From Sinohyriopsis cumingii (taxonomy: Eukaryota; Mollusca; Bivalvia; Unionida; Unionidae), in the NCBI GenBank assembly GCA_028554795.2, contig CM068831.1:58651180-58715179 (forward strand): DNA of 64,000 bases, read 5' to 3'. The position numbers were made by a program, and so were the translations under genes. Of the stretch, positions 47,655-56,092 are shown piece by piece (position 1 is the stretch's first letter; every line of letters starts with the position of its first letter). The notes under the pieces were generated by a model. That model did not search any database and was not told the DNA's origin. It was given only the letters and a program-made list of their open reading frames with translations.

Positions 47655-47689
47655 TCTTTTCTAGAGTATTGGGTAGCCCTGAAAGGGCT
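47655..47689 (-). terminator. Histone-type 3' stem-loop (L3), one loop base shorter
   Basis: Minus strand AGCCCTTTCAGGGCT (47675-47689), then ACCCA and CTCTAGAAAAGAAA. The A-U outer pair is as at 46862. Confidence 0.75.
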
Positions 47690-47699
47690 GTTTTTTTGT

Positions 47700-48101
47700 T
47701 TGCTATGACATTCTTTTTTAGTTTCTAAGAATGCGATGTCCTCTGAGGATAGACTTTCTGGCGATAGGTCTGCTTCTTCGAAAAGAGAAGAAGAACTCTT
47801 TGGTGTCGATACGACAATCGACAAAGCCTCTGTCAGCTTCAGGTTGCTGCTGCTGTTGTTGTTGTTGCTGCTGTTGCTGCTGTCTCTGAAGTCTGTACTT
47901 CTCTGTCTATTCTTCTTTTTCCCTGTTCATTTCTTCTCTGAAGAGCTCTTCTATCAGGTCTTCAGTGATTTTTAACATTCTCACATTCTCTATTTCTTCT
48001 GGCTTCGGTATCAGACTGTGTCTGACCCGATGCAAATTCACGTAGGCTTCGTTGAGTTTAGCTAGTTTGGAGCACATCTTCTTAGGAGGATGAGTCGACA
48101 A
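47700..48101 (-). CDS. Polinton accessory gene L3 (broken)
   Basis: The third left-end paralogue. Its start has the same helical pattern (KLAKLNEAYVNLHRVRHSL ... DLIEELFREE), followed by a glutamine-rich run and a serine-rich acidic end (SPESLSSEDI). The coding region is interrupted about once, and its right boundary is set by the following stem-loop. Promoter block at 48141-48170. Confidence 0.55.
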
Positions 48102-48140
48102 TGGATGGTTAGACTGGAAACAACCCCGGTTCTTAAAGTC

Positions 48141-48170
48141 AAAGCGCGGACGTGAAGGAAAACATCCCCC
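48141..48170 (-). promoter_or_regulatory. Shared 30-bp promoter block, copy 3
   Basis: Identical to copy 1 over the block; followed by CTTTAAGAACC as a weak TATA-like box. Confidence 0.75.
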
Positions 48171-48282
48171 ACACGGTTTTTGAGTCGCAACGTTTAGTGA
48201 GTGTCATGAGAGGGATAGTAAGAAATGAAAGAGCATCAATCCAACATTCTTATAGCTAAACAAAAGACAAAGGCATTTTTTT

Positions 48283-48462
48283 CAAAACACAACATTTTTT
48301 ATTCAAAAATCACTTAACACTAAACAACAACTCTAACATTTTTAACAATAATCCAACAATATAACATCAAACAATTTTTTTTCAAAACACAACATTTTTT
48401 ATTCAAAAATCACTTAACACTAAACAACAACAACTCTAACATTTTTAACAATAATCCAACAC
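48283..48462 (-). terminator. Polyadenylation signals in a 100-bp duplicated unit after the capsid gene
   Basis: Two near-identical units, each with TCAAAACACAACATTTTTTA and a minus-strand AATAAA (48298-48303 and 48398-48403), lie about 110-210 bp after the capsid gene stop. No histone-type stem-loop is here. Confidence 0.7.
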
Positions 48463-48510
48463 TAAAAGTTTCTCCACTAGGTAAAGAGGGATAACAGTCT
48501 TCCATGGTTT

Positions 48511-49824
48511 CTAGTAATCTAGGATGACTTCTCTCAAACTGTTGATTTCTATCGTATTGTCGAAATCTGCATACAGGATGACGTTCACCGTTTCATCAGG
48601 GTCTCGGTCTTTAAACTGAATTTCCACACGAATCTGGCCGGATTTTATAGGGTGGAAATGTCCCTCGTCGCTGCCTTGGTCTGGAGTGAAATCGAAAGCC
48701 CACAAAGCGTAGCCTCCTGCATAATCCTCGTACGTAATACCGTGACTGGTATTGGTTCCTAACTGTCCGGTGGCTTCGTACAGGGACAAGTACGATCTCA
48801 AGTAATTCTTCTTGGTAAAGTCAGGTTCGAAAGGTCGGGTACACAAGGTCTTGCCATCGCGACTGACTTCGATTTTGGACACGCCAAAGTGTTGAAAGTA
48901 GAAAGGATTTTTTTCGGCAGCTCCGTTGAAGGCTGTATTCTCGACGATACCAACGATCAAACGTTTGGGTAACTGTCCTTGGAACAGATGATCTTCGATC
49001 ATGGATCGCTGTCCCTTGGGAATGGTGAAGGTTTTCACTTCCACGCGTCGTATGGGATACTTGGCGGTCGTTCTGCTCAACGTCTGACTGATGTCGTTTC
49101 CCACTTTAGGTAACACTTCCACACGGCGTACGTAGAGTCTGGCTTCTAGGATTTTGGTTTTGTAACCGTCACTATCAGCCATCAAATGGAAAGCGGCACT
49201 GCTACGATTCAGTCTCAGGCGGACATCCACCCCGTTCAGCAAATACTTTTCTTGCAACCACATGTCCAAATGCAAACGATCCATCAGTTCTAAACTTGTG
49301 TCGGCTCCCGTGATTCTCTTTCTTCGTTCTACAAATCCATCATTGTTGTCTTTCTTTTCATCAGTTTCCAATATTTCAAATTTGGTAGGTTCGTCAGCTT
49401 CCCATACCACACAGTCATTGAGATGAGTGTTCTTGGCATCTATTCCGTAGGTCGAGAGATTTTCCAGGTAGGCACGATAAGGGTAAGTATCCATGCTGCT
49501 ACTGACTAGTTTGTTATTCAAGTACAAGTCCACTCCACTGAACAAGGAATGCATGAAATTGTTGACGGGAGCTACTGCTTCATCGTCTATAGCACCTCCA
49601 GTCTTATCTAGAATTTTGACTTTCAGGTACAAGTAACTGCTATTCAGATCGATGTAATCTTCGGGCTGTCCTTTGATTTCAAACTCGATGGGAGCGGAAT
49701 CGGTCAGTGAGGAGACGGGGTGAAATTCCACCCACTGGGATTCTTGCATCGTCATCATCGTGGGGAGCATAGCAAACAGATCCAGTTCCGTCTTGGAACA
49801 AGCGCAAGATACTCGGTGCATCAT
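48511..49824 (-). CDS. Polinton major capsid protein (double jelly-roll), 437 aa
   Basis: Recognised by the Polinton capsid signature near the start (FHPVSSLTDSAPIEFEIKGQ; NNFMHSLFSGVDLYLNNKLV; DTYPYRAYLENLSTYG). Length fits the family, whose members are predicted double jelly-roll proteins that form icosahedral shells. The frame is open throughout. The first 20 or so residues may be upstream of the true start. It lies next to the minor virion gene with a 25-bp gap. Treated as a fossil component. Confidence 0.9.
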   Translation of the reverse strand: MMHRVSCACSKTELDLFAMLPTMMTMQESQWVEFHPVSSLTDSAPIEFEIKGQPEDYIDLNSSYLYLKVKILDKTGGAIDDEAVAPVNNFMHSLFSGVDLYLNNKLVSSSMDTYPYRAYLENLSTYGIDAKNTHLNDCVVWEADEPTKFEILETDEKKDNNDGFVERRKRITGADTSLELMDRLHLDMWLQEKYLLNGVDVRLRLNRSSAAFHLMADSDGYKTKILEARLYVRRVEVLPKVGNDISQTLSRTTAKYPIRRVEVKTFTIPKGQRSMIEDHLFQGQLPKRLIVGIVENTAFNGAAEKNPFYFQHFGVSKIEVSRDGKTLCTRPFEPDFTKKNYLRSYLSLYEATGQLGTNTSHGITYEDYAGGYALWAFDFTPDQGSDEGHFHPIKSGQIRVEIQFKDRDPDETVNVILYADFDNTIEINSLREVILDY

Positions 49825-49849
49825 TTTTTTTTTTTTTTTGTCTCTTTTC

Positions 49850-50266
49850 TCAATAATCGAAAACGTCTAAGTCTCGAACGGTTCTTCTTTTCTTGACCTT
49901 TCTCGCTTGAAGTCTGGTGAAAGGGTGTTTTCTTCGTCGTCTCTTTCTGCCTTGTCCTTGCTGAATGCCTGACTCGGTAGCGTGCAGGGCATTTATAGGT
50001 GTTTCTCGTTGGCCTAAAATGTCTTTGCCCGTTTGCAGCAAGACATTTTTGCCTGCCCTCATGAAGGCTTCTTTAGGGTTTTGTTTGTCGATGATGACAT
50101 TTTGGAGAAATTCTTTGCCTTGCGTCAGTGCCGCATCTTTCAAGGCGTGCAATCCGCGTGTCACCATCGGTTTCAACACCGGGGCCACCGAACGAAAGGC
50201 CGATTTTAACATATCTCCTAAACCGTGTCCTCGCTGTCGAGCAACCCCTCGGTACACTGGATACAT
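49850..50266 (-). CDS. Polinton minor virion protein candidate, 138 aa
   Basis: Starts MYPVYRGVARQRGHGLGDML, a glycine/arginine start followed by amphipathic helix, typical of the small Polinton protein next to the capsid gene; ends with basic clusters (GRKRRRRKHPF, KVKKRRT). By position and composition it compares with adenovirus pVI/pX-type proteins, which is inference. A TATAAAAG lies about 95 bp upstream (50360-50367). Confidence 0.65.
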   Translation of the reverse strand: MYPVYRGVARQRGHGLGDMLKSAFRSVAPVLKPMVTRGLHALKDAALTQGKEFLQNVIIDKQNPKEAFMRAGKNVLLQTGKDILGQRETPINALHATESGIQQGQGRKRRRRKHPFTRLQARKVKKRRTVRDLDVFDY

Positions 50267-50274
50267 GACTTACT

Positions 50275-51199
50275 TACGAGTCGTGAGAGAACCGTTTTCG
50301 AAAATGGAGTTTCACCGTGACTTTTCCTTTGGTGAATGGAATATTTTGTCCCAAATCTCCTTTTATAGCAATGTTGACCGTGTCCAAATACGACTTACTG
50401 ACAGGCAAATAGTGAGGATGGACAAATTCGCGGTGGACGTGGTGTTTCCACCTTCCTCGTCAGTGTTCGTGGCAGAATCCACTTTGAAAGGAATGACACG
50501 CAGTAACGGGACGGAGGTGTGTCCCACCACGTTGTACTCCACCACATCGGAGTATACGAACATCAAATTCAGTCCTTGGTTCAGTTCTACCGGGGCACGA
50601 AATAACTTGCTAAAAGACTCGTTGTCGTAAACGATGAGTAATTCGTTTTTCTTGAGCATGGTCTTTCTCATGTCCATGTCTCCGCCCAACATGTCAAACA
50701 ATTCAGGACAAAATAAAATGGACATGATTTTATTTCGTTCAAATTTCATCAAGAAGCGACGAGCTGCTTTGTGGTACTCCATGGTGACACTTTTGTTGAC
50801 ATGCTCCAAAGCTTTCAGAAACACGACATTAAACCTGGAGGCTATGGTGCTGACCAAATGTTGACCACTAAAATAATAGCCTGGGGGAATGAACAAGTGA
50901 TAGGTGGTGTACTTTTGATTTTGTGTACAGGTTTTCTTGTCATATTTGACATTGCTATCCATCCACTGTTGCATTTGCTCGTCATGAACTTCCACATCAA
51001 AAAAATTTTGATTGGGAAGGACATTGAGGACTTGGGTCGGGTGAATCATTTCTACTAAAGCCACTTCCCAATGGGCTTCGTGATCTAACTGGATGGCCTG
51101 AGGTAATTTGGCCGAGTAACAGCACAACGTGTTCTTGGGAAACACCTCCATGGAACTGTCACTGGGTAAAGTTAAGTAAAATTGGCTTTGGTGACTCAT
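50275..51199 (-). pseudogene. Polinton penton-like minor capsid protein (broken)
   Basis: The start, FYLTLPSDSSMEVFPKNTL, and HWEVALVEMIHPTQVLNVLP are the signature of the Polinton single jelly-roll (penton) protein. The gene extends to the start of the minor virion gene and is interrupted about once. Confidence 0.8.
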
Positions 51200-51621
51200 A
51201 ATTCCAGAGTTCTGTGGCTGTCCGAGGGGTTACTGGACGTCAGAGGCGTGTCTCCGTCTAAAATGGGGTTCTGTTTGTGGTTGAAGTGGTGACTGGCACT
51301 GGCACTGGACACAAGGTTCCCGGGGTTCCCGTTCGAGGAGAATTTCAGGGAGGGATTAGGAAGCAGGTAACCGATGCAACTGCTCAATAAAATGGTCCAC
51401 AATTGTTTGTCTCCTTCTTGCAAACTCAAATTGGCGATGGCTGCCCCGATGACACAATACACCACGAAGATTTGGCAGAAAAAGACGATTTGCGTTTTAG
51501 GCACACGTTCTCCACACCACACCCACAAGGGTTGTTTTTGTAAATCTTGCACAGAAGAACTAGGTGAAGAAGGAGTGGTCGACGTAGCTCCGTCTGCTGT
51601 GTGAAAGGGCATGATGGTCAC
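51196..51621 (-). CDS. Polinton membrane protein, 141 aa
   Basis: A serine-rich start, then two hydrophobic segments (IVFFCQIFVVYCVIGAAIA and LWTILLSSCIGYLLP) separated by a short polar loop, as in the small membrane protein found in many invertebrate Polintons. The tail is polar. It overlaps the penton-like gene by 4 bp and the integrase gene by 4 bp. Role unknown. Confidence 0.65.
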   Translation of the reverse strand: MTIMPFHTADGATSTTPSSPSSSVQDLQKQPLWVWCGERVPKTQIVFFCQIFVVYCVIGAAIANLSLQEGDKQLWTILLSSCIGYLLPNPSLKFSSNGNPGNLVSSASASHHFNHKQNPILDGDTPLTSSNPSDSHRTLEL

Positions 51622-52727
51622 TTCTTTTTATAGTCGATGACTTGCGAAGCGTCGATCCAAGAATCAAAACTGGGTGGATATCCTTTCCAACGTACTTTGA
51701 CTTCTTTGACACGTCGTTTGCCCACTTTACGGGTTCTGCGTTCGAGAATGCTTTCGATGTCGTACACGTCGTCTTCTTTTTTGGTGACACGTTGTAACTC
51801 GGGCAAATAAAACGTTCCTTTGAGCACTTCTCCGTTCATGTCTTCCAATTTATAGACGGCAGGATGACGGCCATGCACTCGTCCAGTGACGCGAAACAAT
51901 TCGGTCGTCCAGTTAGGTAAGTAACCTTTGTCGAAAGTGCGTTTGGTTTTGCCAATGCGTACCCAATCTCCTACGGCCAACATTCCACTTTTCTCGGGGA
52001 CAGCCCTCGTCGGGGACGTACCAAACAGACGCTCAAACACCAACACTTCGTTGTCGGGAGTCACGTCTTGCGGGGCACGTCCGATGCTTTGATGGTAAGA
52101 TTGGTTGTACGCTTGCACCAGGTGCGGTAAGATGTCAATGTACTTCAGAGTGTGGTGATGCGTAAAATATTTCCACATGCGTTCTTTCAAAGTGCGTTGA
52201 AAACGTTCCACGATGCTGGCTTTGGTTTCGGGATTCTCGGTGGTAAAAAAATGAATGTCACGTTTCTTTAATTCTTTTTGGAAAGCTTGGTTCAGAAATT
52301 CGGTGCCTTTGTCCGTTTGCCATCGAAGAGGTTGACGACCACTTTGTTTCAACACCCGTTGCAGGGCTCGCACTAACTCGCTGCTCGATTTGGAAGTCAA
52401 GGGCACGACCCAGGCAAATTTGGAAAAGACGTCGATGACACAAAACAAATATTTGTAGCCACGATTGTAGCTGGCCAAATGAGAGACATCGGCTAAATCG
52501 GCTTGCCATTGATGATCGATGCCTTCCACTCGGGTGCGACTTCTGGCAAACTTGCGTCGAATGGGTTTGTGTAAAGTGTAGGTAGCTTGTTCTTGTAACC
52601 ATCGTTGCACTTGAGGTAAACGAAGACTTTTCAGTCGCGTTTTGGCAGCACGATACAATTTTTGAACTCCTGCGTAACCTGCAGGATGGGAGGGATCGTA
52701 GTAAATGCTGGCTAAGACTTTTTCCAT
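51618..52727 (-). CDS. Polinton retroviral-type integrase with chromodomain, 369 aa
   Basis: DDE core: first Asp in HQWQADLADVS, second in WQTDKGTEF, Glu in KASIVERFQRTLKE. A basic region precedes the core and a carboxy-terminal chromodomain follows (YDIESILERR ... VRWKGYPPSFDSWIDASQV). The enzyme family joins element ends to target DNA, and Polintons make 6-bp duplications, as seen here. The frame is open. The chromodomain may direct insertion to marked chromatin (inference). Confidence 0.92.
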   Translation of the reverse strand: MEKVLASIYYDPSHPAGYAGVQKLYRAAKTRLKSLRLPQVQRWLQEQATYTLHKPIRRKFARSRTRVEGIDHQWQADLADVSHLASYNRGYKYLFCVIDVFSKFAWVVPLTSKSSSELVRALQRVLKQSGRQPLRWQTDKGTEFLNQAFQKELKKRDIHFFTTENPETKASIVERFQRTLKERMWKYFTHHHTLKYIDILPHLVQAYNQSYHQSIGRAPQDVTPDNEVLVFERLFGTSPTRAVPEKSGMLAVGDWVRIGKTKRTFDKGYLPNWTTELFRVTGRVHGRHPAVYKLEDMNGEVLKGTFYLPELQRVTKKEDDVYDIESILERRTRKVGKRRVKEVKVRWKGYPPSFDSWIDASQVIDYKKK

Positions 52728-52748
52728 TTTTTTGTGTTGGTTGGTGTG

Positions 52749-53388
52749 TTAATAAGACACCCACTCTTGGGGGATGCTACTCTTTTTCTCTTGGGGTATT
52801 TTCTTGGATTGCAATGCTTTGCGTGTGCGGCCAGCAATAGGTGTCGAAGAGGAGAAGGATGTCTGAGCGGGGGATATCGGTTCTTGTTTCACTTCTGTCT
52901 TCACTTCTGTCTTCACTTTCTTTTTCTCTTGTGAGAAAGAAGGGGTGGCCATCATCTTTTTAATCCATCCAATTCTGGAGGTAGGTGGTGTTGTTAACTT
53001 GCATACTTTTTCTGGTGGAGTTTGAAACCCTTCCTCTTCTTCTCCTTTTTCTGTCTTGGTCACGGGTACTGGTGGCACTGGTACTGGTACTGGTACTGGT
53101 GCTGGACTTTTCATCAAGGTCTTAAAATCTTTCAGAGTGGGTAGAGCTGTTTCGTCTAAAGCTTTCTGGTGAAAGAATTGTAGTCGTTGCAAGAGTTGAC
53201 CGTACTTTTGCGATTTTTCTGTTTCGGACAAATCTTAGCGATCCATCAAGGACTGCAATTCGTGTTGTAACTGGGACATCTCGCTCAAATTGGGATTGGG
53301 AGGTAAATGCGGGGTGTGTTGTTCTTGCCACCGATGGTATTCCATCCATCGTTTGTAAGGCACTAAAGATAGTTTTCGTCCTTCCATG
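52749..53388 (-). pseudogene. Polinton accessory gene of unknown function (broken)
   Basis: The start MEGRKLSLVPYKRWMEYHRW recalls the LVPY start of a common Polinton accessory protein. The rest includes a proline/valine repeat (PVPVPVPVPP) and a lysine-rich VKTEVK repeat. Interrupted about once. Confidence 0.5.
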
Positions 53389-53435
53389 GGGTTGTCAGGG
53401 GTCGATTCTGAGATCTTGGAACTTCCGAGGCCTTT

Positions 53436-53852
53436 TTATCTTGCTCCCACCAGTCCTACCAACATGGTTCCCAAGACTCCTTTCAGTATGGGGCCTAACA
53501 AGAGAGGTAAAATACCTCCACGTTGCACTAACATCTTCTTTTTTTGACAAATGGGAATTTTCTTTTGAACCATTTGGCGAAGAACGTGACGATGTTTGCC
53601 TAAGCATTGTTTCTGGTGTTTGGACAAAGGGATCGTGCCTTTCAAAACGTTCAAACAACATTCGCACACGGTATCGATGACCTCTTTGGAGGCTGTTTGA
53701 ATGAGTTTTTTTCGTAGGGGTGGAGAAGCTTTGGACAGGACAGATAACATGTCCCCATGTTTGGCTAAACGTGGTGGCAGTCCTTTCCTTTTCTTTCCTT
53801 GGGGTTTTCTGGAGGGTGACATCTTTGAGTCTTCAGGAGCACCAAAAAACAC
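53436..53852 (-). CDS. Polinton small basic protein with hydrophobic tail, 138 aa
   Basis: Basic start (KPQGKKRKGLPPRLAKHGDM), a cysteine cluster (VCECCLNVLKG), PLSKHQKQCL, and a glycine/leucine-rich hydrophobic end (ILPLLLGPILKGVLGTMLV). The pattern recurs in many invertebrate Polintons, but its role is not known to me. Related in style to the 54543-54800 gene. Confidence 0.6.
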   Translation of the reverse strand: MFFGAPEDSKMSPSRKPQGKKRKGLPPRLAKHGDMLSVLSKASPPLRKKLIQTASKEVIDTVCECCLNVLKGTIPLSKHQKQCLGKHRHVLRQMVQKKIPICQKKKMLVQRGGILPLLLGPILKGVLGTMLVGLVGAR

Positions 53853-53880
53853 TGATACCCGACTTGGTCACAGGCCTTTT

Positions 53881-54534
53881 TCATACTGGAACGCGTCGCC
53901 ACTGATTGTCTTGACGTCGTATTAGTTTGAGGACAGGCATGACACGTCGTGCAGGGGTACGTAACGGACTAAATCGAGCCAGTTCTTGCTTGGACAAATC
54001 CAGTAAACTTTGTAACATGCCCGATCTTTCTTGAACTTTGATTTTGGGAGAAGGTACTTTGTGAGCAGCAGCCACTGCTACTAAATTGGAAGGTCCTGCC
54101 ACTGGGGAAGTTCTTTTGGGGGTCATCAACGGAGAAGTTCTTGGTGTGATCAACGTCTCCAAGTACTCTTCAGTTCTGGGTGTCATTAACGGAGAAGTGG
54201 ACAAACGTGAAGCTGCCGGAGACGCAGTCACCGCCGTGGCAGGTCGTGGTTTGCGAGTGTAAGGTTGCGTCCTGGCCGAAGTGCCTCTCTTGCGACTAGT
54301 TTTCTGTCGACTTTTCTTTTTCTGGGGGCTTCTTTTCTTTTTCCGGGGTGGTGGTGGTGTCTGGTCAGAGGAGGGTCCTGCCACTGGAGAAGTTCTCCTT
54401 GGGGACCTGGTCTTTTTCTTCTTGGGGCTTCGTTGGACTTTTGTCTTGGGTATAACTTTGGGGGCATTAGGATCCCATCTTAAGAGTGAGCGAATGATGA
54501 CCCCTCCTAGAGTACCGCTCCCTCCAGGTTTCAA
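53881..54534 (-). CDS. Polinton SPKK-rich basic protein (core-protein candidate), 217 aa
   Basis: Dominated by lysine/arginine with SPKK/SPRR/SPQK motifs (RSPKKKKTRSPRRTSP, KRSPQKKKS) and repeats TSPLMTP and TSPVAGPS. SPKK motifs are minor-groove DNA-binding units of histone H1 and sperm histones, so a DNA-condensing role is a reasonable inference. No family recognised. Confidence 0.6.
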   Translation of the reverse strand: MKPGGSGTLGGVIIRSLLRWDPNAPKVIPKTKVQRSPKKKKTRSPRRTSPVAGPSSDQTPPPPRKKKRSPQKKKSRQKTSRKRGTSARTQPYTRKPRPATAVTASPAASRLSTSPLMTPRTEEYLETLITPRTSPLMTPKRTSPVAGPSNLVAVAAAHKVPSPKIKVQERSGMLQSLLDLSKQELARFSPLRTPARRVMPVLKLIRRQDNQWRRVPV

Positions 54535-54542
54535 AATGATTT

Positions 54543-54800
54543 ATTTTTTGGTTTGAGTGTCGATGCGGGGATCGGCCAGTTGGGCCAAAGCGACTTTGTT
54601 TCGATCGAAAAAGCGTTTGGTTTGATGAGGAATCTGAATGATTCCTTGGAGTAATTGACGTGCCTTCACTGTGAACCATCGTAAGACTTCTTTGAGAAGG
54701 CTTCTAAGACACGAGCTCGTGTTTGTGGATCTTTTTCTCGACTGATGCCATACAAGGCACGAATCAATTTGACGGGAAGATGCGACTGAAGGGACGTCAT
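54543..54800 (-). pseudogene. Polinton small helical protein gene (broken)
   Basis: The start SHLPVKLIRALYGISREKDP recalls the small lysine/leucine-rich Polinton proteins. A TATAAAAA lies 41-48 bp upstream (54841-54848). Interrupted about once. Confidence 0.5.
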
Positions 54801-54856
54801 GTTCGCACTGAGAGTGAGACAGACTAAAAAGGGTCTGAGGTTTTTATAGATTTTTT

Positions 54857-55600
54857 TTATGGGGAGTGAAATGAAGTCGAGGACGGAGACGTGTACAGGA
54901 CAGGCCCTCCGTCTTGGCACCAGTGGTGAAACAAGTGGGTACGAAATCGCAAATCCTCGGGAGTCGTAGGTTTCAAATCGACGAGTAAATAGGCGTGTGG
55001 AGTTTGAGTGGCATCGTCGTACGCCTGAGTCAGCCAAGGCGTTCCTAACTGTTTGGCTAAGACTTGCACTTGCGATTTATCTCGAGGGCTTTTAAACAAG
55101 ACCACGTAATGCGCATTGAGACTGATGGTGCGATGGGCTTTACTTTGTTGAAACAAATTTTGGGTGATGTAAACGACACTGGCATTACGGTGATGCCCTT
55201 TGCGCGTGAACCACAGTTTAATTTCTTCTTCGTCTTCTCCTAACATGTCGTCGAAAATGACCAAATGGGTTAGACGGGAGTCAGAGACGATGCCATCGTC
55301 TTCTTTAGGAATGCCTTCCACAAACACGATGGAATCGCCTTGACTTTCTCGCAAGAGGCTGTACGCCGATTGCCACTCTTTGTAACACCACACGATTCGT
55401 TGAGGGGGTCGATCGATCAAATGATGTTTGTGTTCGATCAAACGTTTGACGAATTCGGTTTTGCCTGAACCGCTAGGTCCAGCAATGAGCATGTTAAAGG
55501 GATGGCGAAGATAGAAAGCCTCCCAACTGGCACGATCTAAGTGTTCGTCGATGACTTTGACAGTAGAGGAAGAGGGAGCAGAGACAGCAGAGGTAGCCAT
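54857..55600 (-). CDS. Polinton FtsK/HerA-type packaging ATPase, 247 aa
   Basis: Walker A (AGPSGSGKTEF) and Walker B (THLVIFDDMLGE) with a following VVYITQNLF sensor-like segment, typical of the genome-packaging ATPase of Polintons. A minus-strand TATATAAAC box (55646-55654) lies about 50 bp before the ATG at 55600, so the longer frame that opens at 55639 probably starts too early. The frame is open. Confidence 0.9.
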   Translation of the reverse strand: MATSAVSAPSSSTVKVIDEHLDRASWEAFYLRHPFNMLIAGPSGSGKTEFVKRLIEHKHHLIDRPPQRIVWCYKEWQSAYSLLRESQGDSIVFVEGIPKEDDGIVSDSRLTHLVIFDDMLGEDEEEIKLWFTRKGHHRNASVVYITQNLFQQSKAHRTISLNAHYVVLFKSPRDKSQVQVLAKQLGTPWLTQAYDDATQTPHAYLLVDLKPTTPEDLRFRTHLFHHWCQDGGPVLYTSPSSTSFHSP

Positions 55601-55669
55601 GGTGTGAGAAATGTCACTTGCGACACGAAAAACAAACAAGACAAGAGTTTATATACTTTTTCAGAACAC

Positions 55670-55675
55670 GTTTAT
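55670..55675 (-). terminator. Polyadenylation signal after the pPolB group
   Basis: AATAAA on the minus strand about 145 bp after the stop of the short frame at 55819-56088 and before the ATPase TATA box. Confidence 0.55.
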
Positions 55676-55818
55676 TGAATGTTTCAAACATGAATACGAA
55701 AGACAAAATGCATAAAAGCCAAAGGCTTAAGTACAAGAATAAAAGGCACATGATAACCATGAACGTGGAATAAACACAAGTGTCTGTACAACATGTTTTG
55801 GGTAAAGTTCTAACAGTT

Positions 55819-56088
55819 CTATAGTAGGGGTAAGGTCACACAAGTGTCCTCCCGAAAGGGTCTTTCAGGCCTGTCCACGACAGTCCTGTCCTGGGTGACG
55901 GGTTCTTCTGGCACCGTCACTAACACAGGTTGAAAAGTAACTTTTTTCCTTGAATAACTCTCGTGCATACTGGGCCACCTCTTGTGTCCAAGCCTCAAAA
56001 CCCTGGTCTCGGTGATGTCCAACATTTGACTCCTAACCAATCTGGTTTCTTCTTCGTCAACGACATGGTAAGTTACTTCAATGAACAA
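55819..56088 (-). CDS. Polinton short frame downstream of pPolB, 89 aa
   Basis: Starts MFIEVTYHVVDEEETRLVRS; no motif recognised. It has its own TATATAAA box (56118-56125) inside the end of pPolB, which supports it as a real gene. Function unknown. Confidence 0.5.
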   Translation of the reverse strand: MFIEVTYHVVDEEETRLVRSQMLDITETRVLRLGHKRWPSMHESYSRKKVTFQPVLVTVPEEPVTQDRTVVDRPERPFREDTCVTLPLL

Positions 56089-56092
56089 TGAA

